From Kingdonia uniflora (Eukaryota > Streptophyta > Magnoliopsida > Ranunculales > Circaeasteraceae): a stretch of 64,000 nucleotides of DNA. Position 1 is the stretch's first letter. Each line of letters opens with the position of its first letter. The position numbers and the translations under genes are program-made. Of this stretch, positions 30,293 to 41,130 are shown piece by piece. The notes beneath the pieces are model-generated. The model worked only from the letters and a program-made list of their open reading frames with translations, was not told the origin of the DNA and did not search any database. Location of the stretch: assembly GCA_014058105.1 (NCBI GenBank), contig JACGCM010000715.1, positions 2,418,001-2,482,000 of the forward strand, read 5' to 3'.

Positions 30293-32515
30293 GCCTAAAC
30301 CGTTGGCTACTCCAGATAAGACTAGTCTATTTGATTATTTTGCTCGTGACCAGGACGAGCTAACAGAGGTACTCAGTGAATTGGGTATCTGAAGGCACAA
30401 AAAAGTAGATTCAATAGTGCCAAAAGTTTAGTGAGCTCAAGACAAATGTGCTATGGCCGAGGGGAAGGCTGTAGAGACCGTTGCTAACTTGTTTTGTCCT
30501 TCACCTTTTGTTCCTTAGATTACCAAGCGGTTTACTCGTAAAGCCCGAAAGCCAGCGTAGCAAAGCGGCTCAGCGGTTGAGGCTGTGCCCACAGAACAAG
30601 AGATCGCAAAACCTGCTACTGGTGGTGTGCAGGATAAACCTAAAGTGAGCATTTCTGCGCTTGGGGACGTTGAGAAGAGTCTGAAGAGAAAATGGCATGT
30701 GGAGGAGGATAGTGATCAGACTAACCCTATTGCTACTGCAAAGATGAAAGAGTTGGAACGGAGATACTGTCATATGGCCAGGACGAACTCGCAAAAGCTC
30801 GAGGATGAGTATGTCGAGCACACATTCGCGGAATGTCATTGATAAATTGTTTACCAGATGTTTCCTTCGAACTGAATGATACTGTTGAACTAACTCTTAT
30901 ATTTTTGTTATATTGGCAGCTGTCAACGATGTTAAAGGGGGCCAGGCAATGTATGAATAAGAGAGGCCAAGAATTTGATGATCTGACGGCGAAGTTTGAG
31001 GCTCAGTCAGCTCGCGTGGAGGAGCTCGAGGGTGAGTTTCAGTTGGAGAGAGAGAGAGAAGGGATGCAGATGTTTCCGTATCTAAAGAAAAGTACAGCAA
31101 ACTGTCAAAGCATGACAAGCTCATGTCTGATGCAGTTGCAGCAGCCTTAGTGGAAAGAGACCAGTTTATCAACTCGTACTATTGTTTTGGGTTGAGTATT
31201 GATGATGCAGTGTTGGCCAAGAATGGCAGGTATGCAGAGATCTAGCTCCCTGCTTAGGATGAAGAGGTGGCTGGTGATACTGCTGGTGTGTCTGAGAAAG
31301 CTCCTGACCTTCCTCTAGGCAGTGCAGAGGCAGTCCATACTATTAAGCAAACAATCGATCCTCTGTTGGAACGTGCTGAAATAGTTCTCTCTCCGAAGAA
31401 AATTATGAAATCTCCTTCTAAGGTAGACATTAGTAAGCCTCTTTAAACATTCTGTGGTATCATGTCTTCTGCTTTTCAGCTCGCGTGACTTGGATGTGAT
31501 AATACTCTGTAAAATCGTGTACTATTTTCTTTTAAGTGATATTTTGAAATATGCTTTTCGTGAATGTTGGTATTGAAATAAGATATCTATAATATGTGTT
31601 GGAGATAGAACGTTTGAGAAAAACAAACTCCAAATTGGAGAAGTTACTGAGTAGTGCGAGGGAATTCGTGGCCTGTACTCAACAGGTACTTAACAAAACT
31701 GAATAGGAGAGAAGGCAATTTAAGGTAAATTCAGAGAAAACATTTAAAGAGTTATATGATCTGCAATGCAAATATGCTAAGATAAAAGTAGAGAGGGATG
31801 AAGTATTAAGAAAGGAAGAGGAAAGGAGGGTATTAGATCAAAAATCGAAAGAGTTAGTTTGTTTTAACGACCTAAGTGATAAGGCGAGGTGTCAGAGTAT
31901 GCTATTGGTTCTGACCTTATATTTTGAGGTCGAAGTGGATAGTGAACGAGGGCTAAATGAGGCTTATATAAAGCTTTTGAGGGAGAGAAGTGCAGTTCTA
32001 GACCCATCTCGAGTTATGTTTTTAGCTCAATAACCACGTAATCGTCATAGTTTATAAGTAAAAAAATGTTCAACTTAGAACCTTTATCTGATGTCTTTGG
32101 CTTTATGTAGGATCGGAGGGCCACGAGGATTGTATTTTTCATGATAAGGAAGGAGAAAATAGAGGTTTAAATGTAATTGGAGGGTAAGGTAAAAGGGTTA
32201 CATGATGAGCTATCGTAGCTCGTGGAGCAAAAAATATCTTTAGCAACGCGGCTGCCGAAAGAAGTGGCTGCTCGAATGAAGGTAGAGGTGGAAATAAGGG
32301 CTTTAGGTGTGCTATTAAAAGGCATGCGTCAGCGGTTGCACAAAGCACAAATGATTTTAAAGGAACATCTATGCCCATTGCGAGCAAAAGTCGTTGCTCG
32401 AACGAAGCATGAGCGTCACATAGATAGTGTTACTGAGTTTTATGGGAGAGAATTGTCTAGGCTGGCTGGAGAGCATATTTTGGAAATTCGTAGAGGAATG
32501 TGGGAAAGATTTTGA
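30293..32515 (+). pseudogene. G3 antisense gene: coiled-coil exons
   Basis: A series of plus-strand pieces broken by stops and probable introns: KPLATPDKTSLFDYFARDQD, a Lys/Arg-rich stretch KSLKRKWHVEEDSD, MNKRGQEFDDLTAKFEAQSA, SEKTFKELYDLQCKYAKIKV and LPKEVAARMKVEVEIRALGV. Heptad-like patterns and high Glu, Lys, Leu content point to a long coiled coil. The G4 antisense gene is built the same way. Exon borders cannot be set from one copy. Confidence 0.55.
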
Positions 32516-32953
32516 AGTGGAAAATACTAAAGTAGAAAACCTGTGGTTTATCCGAGGTGAAGGAAAAATTGTTGGTGACCACCCCCTTCCTAGGTCGTGG
32601 GAGGAACCACCAGAAGAGGAAGAGATCGAGTATCTGAAACCCTGAACACAGTGCAAACAACGCCAATAGGAGGTTATGATCTTTACCTCATCGGTAGATG
32701 TATAGGCATCGAATAAGAAGGTCATGAAAGACAAGCGGTAGTTGTCTCCTGTCTGGAAGAGTCGTAAATAGATTAATCTTGTTTTTTCGTGATTATTCCT
32801 TCGTAGTGTTTGAAAATATAATATGTGTTTTGTGAGAACAGAATGATGTATCTAACTTGCTCAGATACTATGTTCTTGATGTAGTTTTGCCAACTGTTAT
32901 ATGTACTCTATTGTTATGAAAAACTATTATAAATGTAATATGATATGAATAGG

Positions 32954-34105
32954 TAGACCTGACTGCTATACAAAGTCAGTGCGATGCATTATGTATCGAG
33001 AATGAACAAATACGTGCTGAGCTAAGATCGAGTCAAGAAGCCAGGAAAAGTGTAATTGAGGGCGGAGATGAGTAAAACTCTTCAAGAGAAAGAGGCGGTA
33101 ATGCCTGTCAGTTTGAGATAGATAGATAGTTTAGAAGAAGAGATAAGAAAAAAAGGCGTTAGAGTTGGAAGTGGTTAGGGATGAGCTAGTCAACAAGGTG
33201 ATGAATTGCTATTTGTGCGAACACAAATTACAGAACTGCTAGTCGCATTAGAGGCTGAAGGAAATAATGTGAAGGAGCTGCAGTTTCAAGTGAATATGCT
33301 TGAAGCGGAGATAAGCGATGTTAGAGCTCGTGCTCACAAATATGAAACATTGTAATTGGTTACTGGGATGACAGGAAAGGAGATGGAGGAGGTTTGTGCT
33401 CAATAGAATGAAGTCATAAAGAAGGACTGGAACAAAATATGTGATCTAGAGCAGCTTTCAAAAATGCGGCACCTGAATATCTTGGAATACCAGTCCAAAA
33501 ATGACGGACTTTGAAGCGCAAATACGAAGCTGGAGGAGGATCTGTTGCGGTTGGAGATAAGTTATGACTCGAAGCGGGTAGAATGTGCAAGTTATGAAAA
33601 TTCGATGTCTCTGATTTATCATATGGATGATTTCATGACCATGCTGGAAGCTCAGAATTTGGATGTGTGTCGTGCAAAACGACGAGTAGACGATCGTTGT
33701 AAGCAACTAGAAGATGCACTGATGGAAGCGCAACATAAGTTGAGCAAACTCCTTCTCAGTAAGCAGCTAAAAATTGAGGTGGGTGGTGGCCATGAGAGGA
33801 AGATGGTTGCAGTAATATCGTTCTTTACAGTTGAGTTGAAGAGACTAGAAGCTAAAAGCCATAGGGTATATGATGGTTTGACTGGCACAAAATGTGAGAT
33901 GAAGGTGATCCGAACTACATATTTAAAACCCATAATTTCCAGGGTTGGATCGTTTAAACAGAGAATGGTTAGAGAGGGAAAGAAGATTGTTGTGGAGAGG
34001 ATGCCAAAATTTATGTGTCAGAAGTTACATAAGAGTGGTATAAGGGACGTGGCAAGACCTTCTAATGTGGGTAATGAGTTAAGTGACAGCTCTAGTGAAG
34101 AATGA
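32954..34105 (+). pseudogene. G3 antisense gene: C-terminal coiled coil
   Basis: It opens after an AG acceptor with VDLTAIQSQCDALCIENEQI and has several stops up to about 33400. From about 33530 it is open for some 190 codons: MEAQHKLSKLLLSKQLKIEV, then MVAVISFFTVELKRLEAKSH, then a basic stretch, ending NELSDSSSEE before the stop. The VISFFTVELKRLE block matches VIAYFVEDIRRLE near the end of the G4 antisense gene, at the same distance from pol. This conserved end argues for selection on a real protein before decay. Confidence 0.6.
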
Positions 34106-34246
34106 GTAATGTGATTATGCTGTATGTATACGAACAATAGATAAAAAAGAAATATGGATGCATAAAGAATTAGTTAAAGATGAACAGTATACTATACTAA
34201 CCGTGTGAGATACCAATGATAATGTATGTAAAGCAGTGTGATATGC

Positions 34247-34830
34247 GATCGGATAAGCCAAAGTGGTAAACGATCTGTGATGCATGAGATGATCAGTTTG
34301 GCTGAAAGCAACGAGCGATCTGCGATGTAGTTTAAATTGTCGATTTGGCCGAAGCAACAAACGATCTGTAATGTAGTTTAGATGATCGATTTGGCTGAAG
34401 CAAGAAATGATCTGTAATGTAGTTTAGATGATCGATTTGGCTGAAGTAACAAATGATCTGTAATCTATTTTCATAATACTCGTTGGATTTATTAAAAGAA
34501 GTATTGTAATGTAGATCAATTAAATACAAGTATTTCATTGGTGTAAGATTGACGTATAGTGAATGTATTAGATAGATCTGTTTGGTCGAAGCAACAAACG
34601 ATATGTAATGTATTAGATGATCAATTTGGCCAAAGCAACAAATGATCTGTAATCTGTGTATAGAAGTTTTGTAGGGCAATCAAGCACAAGTATTTCATTG
34701 GTGTAAGATTGACGTGCATCGAATGTATTAGATAGATCAGTTTGGTCGAAGTAACAAACGATCTGTAATGTATTAGATGATCAATTTGGCCAGAGTAACA
34801 AATAATCTATAATCTATGTATAGAAATTTT
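34247..34830. repeat. Tandem repeats between the antisense gene and pol of G3
   Basis: Units of 46 bp around ACGATCTGTAATGTAGTTTA recur several times. The right part repeats with a longer period of 160 bp (ACAAGTATTTCATTGGTGTA at 34526 and 34686). Tandem repeats at this position are common in Tat-lineage elements. Confidence 0.88.
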
Positions 34831-34859
34831 GTGTGGCATAGTAGAAAGTACTCAGATGT

Positions 34860-36150
34860 TTTCATCAAGCAGTAATCTTTTATTGATGTGAACTCGTCAT
34901 ACGAATTGATAGATTGGCTTGGAGAAAAGTATACTGTGACAGATGCATTATCTTCGATACAATTTCAGTATCCTTGTATTCCAAAGACTAGGTATGTGCT
35001 CGCCATTCTCAGTGGCGAGGTCGTAAAAACCGAGGCCGCTTTACCCGATGACGACAAAAGAACCTTCCAAGTTTTTGGATAATTTCCCTGCGCTGAGCTC
35101 TTTGCGATGTTTGGGAATCTCCCGGAGGACTAGATCCTTGATTTCAAACTCTCTATGCCAAACACATTTGTTATAACATAGGGCTAAAGCTTGGTGATAC
35201 ATTCCCAATTTCATGTTTGTTTTGTCCCGAGTCTCCTCGATCTAGTTCATATTGCATGCTAACTGGAATTCGATTTCTTCATCGGTCATGGTATGGTCAG
35301 GAATAGGGTGATGATAGTGAGTAGGGATGATTGCATCGACACCGTAAGCCAGAAGGAAAGGCGTGCATCCAGTTGAAACTCGAGGTGTAGTTCGATAAGC
35401 CCATAACACATGTGGTAACTCCATGACACAGTTTCCTTTCTTTTTTGTTAGGCACTTTTTGATTACATCGATGATAGTGCGATTAGTAATCTCGGCTTGG
35501 CCATTCCTTTGCAGGTAATATGGATTTGAAGGGGAATGTATGATGTTGTGTTGATTGAGAAATTCAACGACCTTGGAGCCAACGAACTGAGGTCCATTGT
35601 CGATCCTGATGAGATAGGGGCAGCCAAAATGAATGGTGATATTTTCCCAGATGAACATGATGACTACATCTTCTCATGTACGGCGCAGGGGAACTGCTTC
35701 TACCCACTTAGTAAAGTAATCCGTTACCACTAAGAGACGTTTTTGTTTTCCTAGTGCAGTAGGAAACTCGCCGACAAGGTCGAGGGCCCATCTTTTAAAT
35801 GGCCATACAACGTTGCTAGAACGTAGTTCTAAAGCTGGAGCTCAAATTTGGGGACCGTGACGTTGACATGCATCGTATTTGCTTGCGAGCTCGATTGCTT
35901 AAGCTTTCATTTTAGGCCAGAAGATGCCTTGGGTAAGAGCTCGGTTGGCTAGAGACCTTCCTACCACGTGGGAACCATAAGTGCCTTCATATAGTTCCTG
36001 TAAGAATTTTTGAGCTTCTTTGTAAGATAAACATTCAAGATATGGCCCTGTGACCGAAATCATGTATAAGAGACCGTTTTCGACGATATAACATTTGGCA
36101 TTATCAAGTACGCACTTTCTTTCAGTGGGGTCTTAAGGGAGTTCACCATC
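34860..36150 (-). pseudogene. G3 integrase
   Basis: The minus strand carries the integrase core end LIRIDNGPQFVGSKVVEFLN (second Asp), GQAEITNRTIIDVIKKCL (Glu) and VLWAYRTTPRVSTGCTPFLL, followed by a C-terminal part. The zinc-finger half at about 35660-36150 is readable only in pieces. The longest intact stretch is 35242-35658. Integrase would insert the new DNA copy; this copy is interrupted by stops. Confidence 0.85.
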
Positions 36151-36186
36151 AAATGTGTTCTTGGTACCAATATACTTGAGGATAGG

Positions 36187-36720
36187 TTATCTCCAATCGT
36201 CCTCATTCTCTTCAACGCCCCCAGTATTAATTGAATTTGAGCTTATGATATTAATGTTGGGGGTTGATATTACTTCAATCTTGAGATACCGAGCTTCTGA
36301 GCTAAGGACTCCTGCGAGATATGTGAGGGAATCGGAATGTCTGTTCTCTCCACGCGGCAAATGTTCGATAAATTTTTTCTTGAATCTACTTATTTTGTCG
36401 GCTGTGGCGGCTGTGTAATCGATCATTTTCTAATTCTTTTGGAATTTCTCTGTGTAATGGTTTACAATGAGCAAAGAGTCTGTATATACGGATAGTTTGG
36501 ACACTCTAATTTCTAGAGCCATATTTAAACCGTGAATTATTGCCTCGTACTCTGCTGTATTGTTGGTAGCTTCGAAATTTAACCGGATTGCCTTTTCAAT
36601 TCTATCATTAAAAGGTGTGATCAGCACGATTCCAATGCCTAATCTTGTGGGTTCTGAGGATCCATCATTTAGAAGATGCCATCCCTTTTACCTTATCTAG
36701 TCTGCCCTTTCTTTGAGCTG
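36187..36720 (-). pseudogene. G3 second RNase H (archaeal-like)
   Basis: Separate from the RNase H joined to the polymerase, this frame reads GIVLITPFNDRIEKAIRLNF, NTAEYEAIIHGLNMALEI (catalytic Glu), LSVYTDSLLIVNHY (catalytic Asp) and HLPRGENRHSDSLTYLAGVL. The AEYEA and YTDS motifs are those of the extra archaeal-like RNase H typical of Tat-lineage elements. One stop lies between the YTDS block and the last block. Confidence 0.85.
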
Positions 36721-36885
36721 TTCTTCATGAATTTCTATGCTGTCTTCTTCCCAGTCAGGATCTTCTACGAGGAAGTCCGCAAGGAAATCTACTACGGCCT
36801 GACCCTTTTCAGAATGTCTGGGTTTAAATCGGATGTCATGCTCGCCAAGAGTGACTGACCACTGCTGGACTCGTTTGGATTTTTC

Positions 36886-38109
36886 TCATTTGGATAACAT
36901 TTCACGCAGAGGGTAGTTGGTCACTACTCGTACTGAATGGGGTTGGAAGTATTGTTTCAATTTTTGTAAGGTATAAACGCGAGCCAAAAATAGTTTCTCG
37001 ACCTTGCTATATCGAGATTTTGCTGGAGTGAGAGTTTTACTGATAAAGTAGACAGGCTTCTCGATTTTCTCATCAAGCCAAATGAGAACATATCTTAATG
37101 ATTCTTCAGTAACTGCAAGATAGATGGTGAGTTTTTCCCCTTTGCTTGGTGTGCTCATCACTGGTGGTGAACCTAGGTAAAGTTTTAGATGTTGAAAGGC
37201 AGCTTCACACTCTGCTATCCATTCAATCCCATGGTCCTTCTTAGGTTTCTGTTTTGTTTTCCCCTCACGTAATAAGTTGAACAACCATCGGCAGCGATCG
37301 GATAGTTTTAAAACAAAACGGTTTATTGCGGCAATCTTCTCTGTTAACTTCTGGACATCTTTCCTCGTTCTGGGGGAAGACATAGATAATAGTGCGCGAA
37401 TGCGATCCGGATCGGCTTCAATACCGCGCTTGCTGATTAAGTGGCCCAAGAATTTCTCTGATTGAATTCTGAACTGGCATTTGTCAGGGTTGAGTCTTAT
37501 CTTGTAGAGACGAAGGATATCAAAGGTCGTGTGTAAATGCGCTATATGGCTTTCCTTCTTTAGAGTTTTGCACAGCATATCGTCTATATATACCTCCATT
37601 ATTTTTCCGAGGTGGTCCTTGAACATTTGAGTCATCAATCGCTAGTAAGTAGCTCCAACATTCTTGAGGTTGAATGGCATGACTTTGTAGCAGTATAGGC
37701 CGTGCTCTGTAATAAAAGCTATTTTTTCTTGGTCGTCAGGTAGCATATGTATCTGGTTGTAGCCTGATGCGACATCCATCATAGACAGGAGCTCGTGCCC
37801 TGATGTAGAGTTGAGCAGGTTTTTTATGACAGGGAGTGGGAAACTGTTTTTCTGAGTATGCCTATTCAGGTTGGTGAAATCCACGCATACCCTGATCTTT
37901 CCATTCTTCTTTGGTACCGCTACAATATTCGATATCCATTCTGGATAATTGGCCTTGCGAATAAAACCGGTTTCGATGAGTTTTTCGATTTCCTTGTTGA
38001 CTTCATTGCGAAGTTTAGGTGCTAAAGTCCTTTGTCTTTGTTTAATAGTAATGGCTTTTTCCTTCAAGTTAAGTTTGTGATAGGCCAGGATCGGGTCGAT
38101 ACCCGTCAT
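36886..38109 (-). pseudogene. G3 reverse transcriptase and first RNase H
   Basis: The frame runs from EKAITIKQRQRTLAPKLRNE through VPKKNGKIRVCVDFTNLNR, LSMMDVASGYNQIHML and CYKVMPFNLKNVGATY to the active site VYIDDMLCKT, with both Asp residues kept. RNase H follows (LTIYLAVTEESLRYVLIW to YFQPHSVRVVTNYPL). A single TAG interrupts the frame at about 37640; the G4 copy has Gln there. Apart from that stop the domain looks nearly intact. Confidence 0.92.
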
Positions 38110-38379
38110 CTCATGAAACGTCCAGGCGAAGACGTTACTATTTTCTTTAAGGAACTAGATGAAAGTGTCGCGCTCTGCTGGGGGCAGATGGGTGCCAATA
38201 TATGTCCCACGATTGGGTCTACTAATTTTAACGTATTATGTGGCCTCTGCGATGGGCAAATGTTGCCCTGCAGTGTTGACTGTATAGTTCTCTGTTAAGT
38301 TTCCTAATGTCTTTTGTAATTGCTACGCGAGTTGATATTTGGAAGGTTCTGGTCCAATGACGACAAATTTTTTGCATGC

Positions 38380-39189
38380 TCATACTAATTTTTGACTCCC
38401 TTTTATCTCGTAAACACTACCCTCCCACTCAAAGCATAATGCCAAGTGGTAGGTTGATGGAATGGCGTGCATATTGTGTAACCAGCAACGTCCCATGATC
38501 CCCAGATAATGAGATTTTGTATTGACAACATAAAAGACAATATCAAGTGTTACCGGCCCTGTGGTGATCGGAAGTACGATATTTTCTATGCGCTTCTCCC
38601 TAGACCCATTGAAGCCACATATATCAACGTCGCTGAGTTGGACCTTATCGGCCAGACCCATCTGGTCGATCGTGCTCTGAAAAAGGAGTTCGATAGTGCT
38701 GCCAGTGTCTGCCATCATCGTATGAAGCACCATGTTTGGCATTTTCAACATGTTCAACAAGGCATCATGGTGAGGATAGTTGACATGTAGAATGTCGCAA
38801 TCATCATAAGAGATCCCAGTTTGCTGAGAGCATGATACTGGAATTAAACGAGCTTCTTTATCTTGCATGGATAAGTCGTGACATTGGGCGACACGCCTCC
38901 GCTTGCTTCTGTTTGATTCTTTGATGACTTGGGTCTCCACGAGAAGGCAGAACAAGATATGGTACAAATACTTTTTGGTTGCGGGCTCTTTGACTTGCAT
39001 AGCTTTAGTGGAGGTTTTGTAACTCCCGTTCTTATAACTCTCCACGTCCACTATATACTCGTATATTCGTCCATCTGCGAAGATGTATTCCAACAACCGT
39101 TGTAAGGTAAAACATTGTTCTGTCTCATGATGTCGGACCTTATGGTGGATACAGTATGGTTTGTTCTCAATCGATTGATGGTACTGCAC
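38380..39189 (-). pseudogene. G3 aspartic protease region
   Basis: This open frame starts MQYHQSIENKPYCIHHKVRH and includes the retropepsin active site MMADTGSTIELLFQSTID, then LPITTGPVTLDIVFYVVN and SHYLGIMGRCWLHNMHAIPS. The protease cuts the polyprotein. The G4 region at 53600-54336 aligns along its length but has DTRSG at the active site. Confidence 0.88.
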
Positions 39190-39210
39190 ATTTTGGAAGA
39201 ATCTGTCTTT

Positions 39211-40510
39211 CTATAATATAGGATATATGCTGGCTATAGTCACATTCATCTTTGGAAGGTAAGGTCTAGGCAAGTTACTTCCCTTCCGAGGTCGCTCGTC
39301 GTTGGATTTGGTGCATTTTCTGTCTATTCCTTGATCTGATATCCGATTAAAATTGGAATAGTTTGACTGATCTCGAGCTGTCAGTATTGACTTAAAAGGT
39401 TTCTGCTTGTCGGACACCATCCGCTCTAGGTCGATGTATCCATTGACCTTTTCGATCATGTCTTCCAACGTTGTTGGTTTGTTGAGGACGAGGTACTCCT
39501 TCGCTCGGCCATCGACGAGTAAGGCGTTGGTGAAAGCAAAAATGGTGATCTTTTGGTCGAGTCAGTCTACTTTTCGGGCTAACTCCAGGAACTTTTTGGT
39601 AAACGTCTCAAGTTTTTCTCTGGGCATCTGTTTGAGGCTGAAAAAAGAATATAAGTTTTCTTCTTTATCTTTGTTGTACGAGTAATTCTTGACGAAGAGT
39701 TCGCGCAACTGTTCAAAAGTTATGATGGATCTTTCAGGCAGTGTGTGGAACCACCGTAGGGGATCGCCTGACAAGCTGGTAGGAAAGAGCCGACATAGAA
39801 TGTGGTTTGACGTGGAATGTAGGTCTACAACGTCCTGGAACTCTTGAACATGTTCTATTGGGTTATTCCCTTTGTACTTTCGGATCTTCAGAGTGTGAAA
39901 GCCGGTGGGGACTTCCCCATCTAAGAGCTCTTGGGTGATCAGGCTCTTCTGTAATCTGTTATGGATCCCTTTAGTCAGCATGTGGGATTCGAGAAATTTT
40001 TTGATCTACTTCTCGACATGTTCTTGAGTGACGTACTGTCGAGCTGTGACGGCTAGATGTGTGACGCGCCCTTCTCTAAGGTCGTGGTCACCACTCCCTT
40101 CACTTAGACGTTCCTTTGCCGGGACTCAAACTCTTCGAGGTAGGTTTTTAGTCTATATGGATCCTGCGAGGCCGCCATCTACTTTCTGTTAGATCTCCTG
40201 GATCGGGGCGGGATCCATGTTCTGTTGCTAACGGTTAGATCGAAGTACACCTCTTGCGTTAATGCCTTTCGGAGGAGGCTCGATTCTGTCATGAATAGAA
40301 ATCTGCAAGCCTTCAGGTTATACGGCTTTGTTCTTCTGGGCGGCGATATGCTGACCTTGTAAGACCTTTAAAGCATCTTGTACACTCGCGAGTTGCTATT
40401 CCAGGACTGTACGCCTTTCTGTTTCTGAGTTCAGAGTGGCCCTCAGGTCTGCTAAAGCTGCGCTCTCTTCCACCTGGATGATCGGCGTACTTTGATCTGG
40501 AGGAGACATT
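39211..40510 (-). pseudogene. G3 gag
   Basis: It starts MSPPDQSTPIIQVEESAALA just inside the primer site. Several TAG or TGA stops lie in the first third. The central retrotransposon gag core is clean: IRKYKGNNPIEHVQEFQD, LFPTSLSGDPLRWFHTLPER and EKLETFTKKFLELARKVD. A short basic tail follows. Gag forms the particle in which reverse transcription occurs. G4 has the same core. Confidence 0.88.
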
Positions 40511-40564
40511 CTGAGAAAAGGCGATCAACGGCGTTTGAGATAATGGGTTTGAAAATTTCGATTA

Positions 40565-40581
40565 CCACAGATGGCGCCAAA
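40565..40581 (-). promoter_or_regulatory. G3 primer binding site
   Basis: The minus strand reads TTTGGCGCCATCTGTGG right after the 5' LTR. The same site with one change follows the G4 LTR. It differs from the initiator-Met sites of G1 and G2. Confidence 0.85.
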
Positions 40582-41126
40582 TATAATAGCCTAATTTCGG
40601 GATACGAATTTAGCCTTTACACCAAATGTATTTAGAGCGTTCAAGAATAACAGACAATAAACAACAAGACTGTTTAGCGTGAAAACTTTTGAATAGGTTA
40701 AAAACTATGACCTCTCCTGGGGATTTTGAGAAATTAATGATCTTATTGAGATTGCTAGTGTATTACAATGAACGATTTTAGAATATAAGATGATAGAGTA
40801 GGAACTTTTCTATGGTGATAATTCCGTCCCTCATATGCAGTTCTCCGGGTCCTCTTATTGGTTCTTTAATATGACCGTTTGATGACCATAAAGTTCCTTA
40901 ATGATGGGCGTTACAAAGTGAGTGTGAGATATATTCTTTGACCAGGTTGTGTAACATTCTGACCTTTGTTGCTGTACAACGGCTCTATTACTGACTGTGT
41001 TCTTCTTACAGGTCAAACTGCTGGTGTATAGGTCGAAAGTGATGTCTCGAACTTTAGTAGTACTTCCTGTATGCTGATGAGATCGAGGGTGAAGTTTGAG
41101 TCTGAGATACGAAATAAGCTATTACA
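40582..41126 (-). repeat. G3 5' LTR (right)
   Basis: Partner of 25815-26375. It lies beside the primer site and is followed outward by AGTAT, one base different from the left flank AGTAC. Confidence 0.9.
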
Positions 41127-41130
41127 AGTA

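Larger units (their letters stand above)
25815..41126 (-). mobile_element. G3: 15.3 kb Tat-lineage Ty3/gypsy element
   Basis: LTRs of 561 and 545 bp flank a 14.2 kb interior. Target repeats are AGTAC (25810-25814) and AGTAT (41127-41131). In sense order (right to left): LTR, primer site TTTGGCGCCATCTGTGG, gag, protease, reverse transcriptase and RNase H, a second RNase H, integrase, a tandem repeat zone, an accessory gene on the opposite strand, LTR. Dual RNase H and a large pol-to-LTR region with antisense frames are known traits of the Tat lineage. It lies in an intron of the Ulp1 gene of MULE B. Scattered stops make it non-autonomous. Confidence 0.92.

Noticed and set aside
40313..40528. 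Minus-strand Arg/Ser-rich frame at the start of G3 gag
   Set aside because: It overlaps the better gag frame starting MSPPDQS in another phase and has no counterpart in G4.
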